Source: Paracoccaceae bacterium (GTDB lineage: Bacteria; Pseudomonadota; Alphaproteobacteria; Rhodobacterales; Rhodobacteraceae). From it: a DNA stretch of 64,000 nucleotides. The stretch covers positions 27,103 to 91,102 of the forward strand of contig JANZZL010000120.1 of NCBI GenBank assembly GCA_026419405.1. The letters are read 5' to 3'. The notes under the pieces are model-generated. The model worked only from the letters and a program-made list of their open reading frames with translations. It ran no database searches and had not been told where the DNA came from. Of this stretch, positions 63,982 to 64,000 are shown piece by piece; position 1 is the stretch's first letter; the number at the start of each line of letters is the position of its first letter. Position numbers and translations under genes: made by a program.

Positions 63982-64000
63982 CTGTCTCTTATACACATCT
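63982..64000. other. Tn5/Nextera mosaic-end adapter sequence
   Basis: The final 19 bases, CTGTCTCTTATACACATCT, are the hyperactive Tn5 mosaic end used in Nextera libraries. It is an artefact of library preparation left at the end of an assembled contig. Any frame reading through it is not biological. Confidence 0.97.

Noticed and set aside
1..64000. CRISPR array, prophage, insertion sequence or defence island
   Set aside because: No regularly spaced repeats, transposase, integrase or defence gene motifs were seen in either strand; gene content is core chromosomal.

Overview
The window is about 64 kb of very GC-rich chromosomal DNA from an alphaproteobacterium, most likely a member of the Rhodobacteraceae/Paracoccaceae. 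The evidence is a permuted two-piece tmRNA gene with an alphaproteobacterial-type tag, an alphaproteobacterial SspB, the fumC-DUF4169-ribbon-helix-helix arrangement, an AcuI-type acrylyl-CoA reductase, short AGTATTT-containing intergenic palindromes of the kind common in this family, and a gene-dense core genome with many 4-base ATGA overlaps. I see no phage, insertion sequence, CRISPR array, tRNA or rRNA. The last 19 bases are the Tn5/Nextera mosaic-end sequence, so the right end is a contig end carrying library adapter, not biology.

Layout. 1-2060: penicillin-acylase family hydrolase, cut by the left edge. 2157-3038: beta-hydroxyacid dehydrogenase. 3065-3424: ssrA with its promoter. 3694-5938: two tandem polyamine-type periplasmic binding proteins, then (6058-9866) a methyltransferase, a DUF2182/DUF1326 pair, a DinB protein and AcuI. 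9867-10846: an 82% GC spacer with no convincing gene. 10847-16205: TypA, isocitrate dehydrogenase, an entericidin-like lipoprotein and a peptide-binding protein. 16282-16392: a probable orphan small RNA gene. 16658-18592: bdhA (3-hydroxybutyrate dehydrogenase) and a patatin, with two PhaR-like boxes in front. 18651-21625: small membrane proteins and the pseudouridine salvage pair psuK-psuG. 22374-24086: rpsB-tsf. 24395-25147: a LuxR solo. 25547-32807: the complete phosphate regulon block phoR-pstSCAB-phoU-phoB with a three-repeat Pho box before pstS.

33390-35466: gamma-carbonic anhydrase, gmk and yicC. 36324-38895: class II DAHP synthase and a GlxA-type regulator. 39017-41946: a PYROXD2-like oxidoreductase coupled to a chromate transporter that seems to start at CTG. 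42017-44358: sspB, fumC and two small proteins. 44577-49601: ndk, DUF6636, an ABC-F protein, MarC, an aspartic protease and a DUF481 outer-membrane protein. 49834-51804: holC and pepA. 51956-59524: the envelope/RNA operon lptF-lptG-lptD-surA-pdxA-rsmA. 59547-62387: DUF4167, prmC and prfA. 62419-63824: DUF1499 and a speB-like ureohydrolase, with a truncated divergent gene at the end.

Functional links: SspB and tmRNA belong to the same ribosome-rescue/ClpXP route; PrmC modifies PrfA; LptF/G/D with SurA build the LPS export path; PhoR/PhoB/PhoU control PstSCAB. Nothing here is clearly a new defence or mobile system. The items most worth following up are the orphan small RNA, the PhaR-like boxes, the paired palindromic repeats, the 17-bp direct repeats before the LuxR solo, and the DUF2182/DUF1326 pair.
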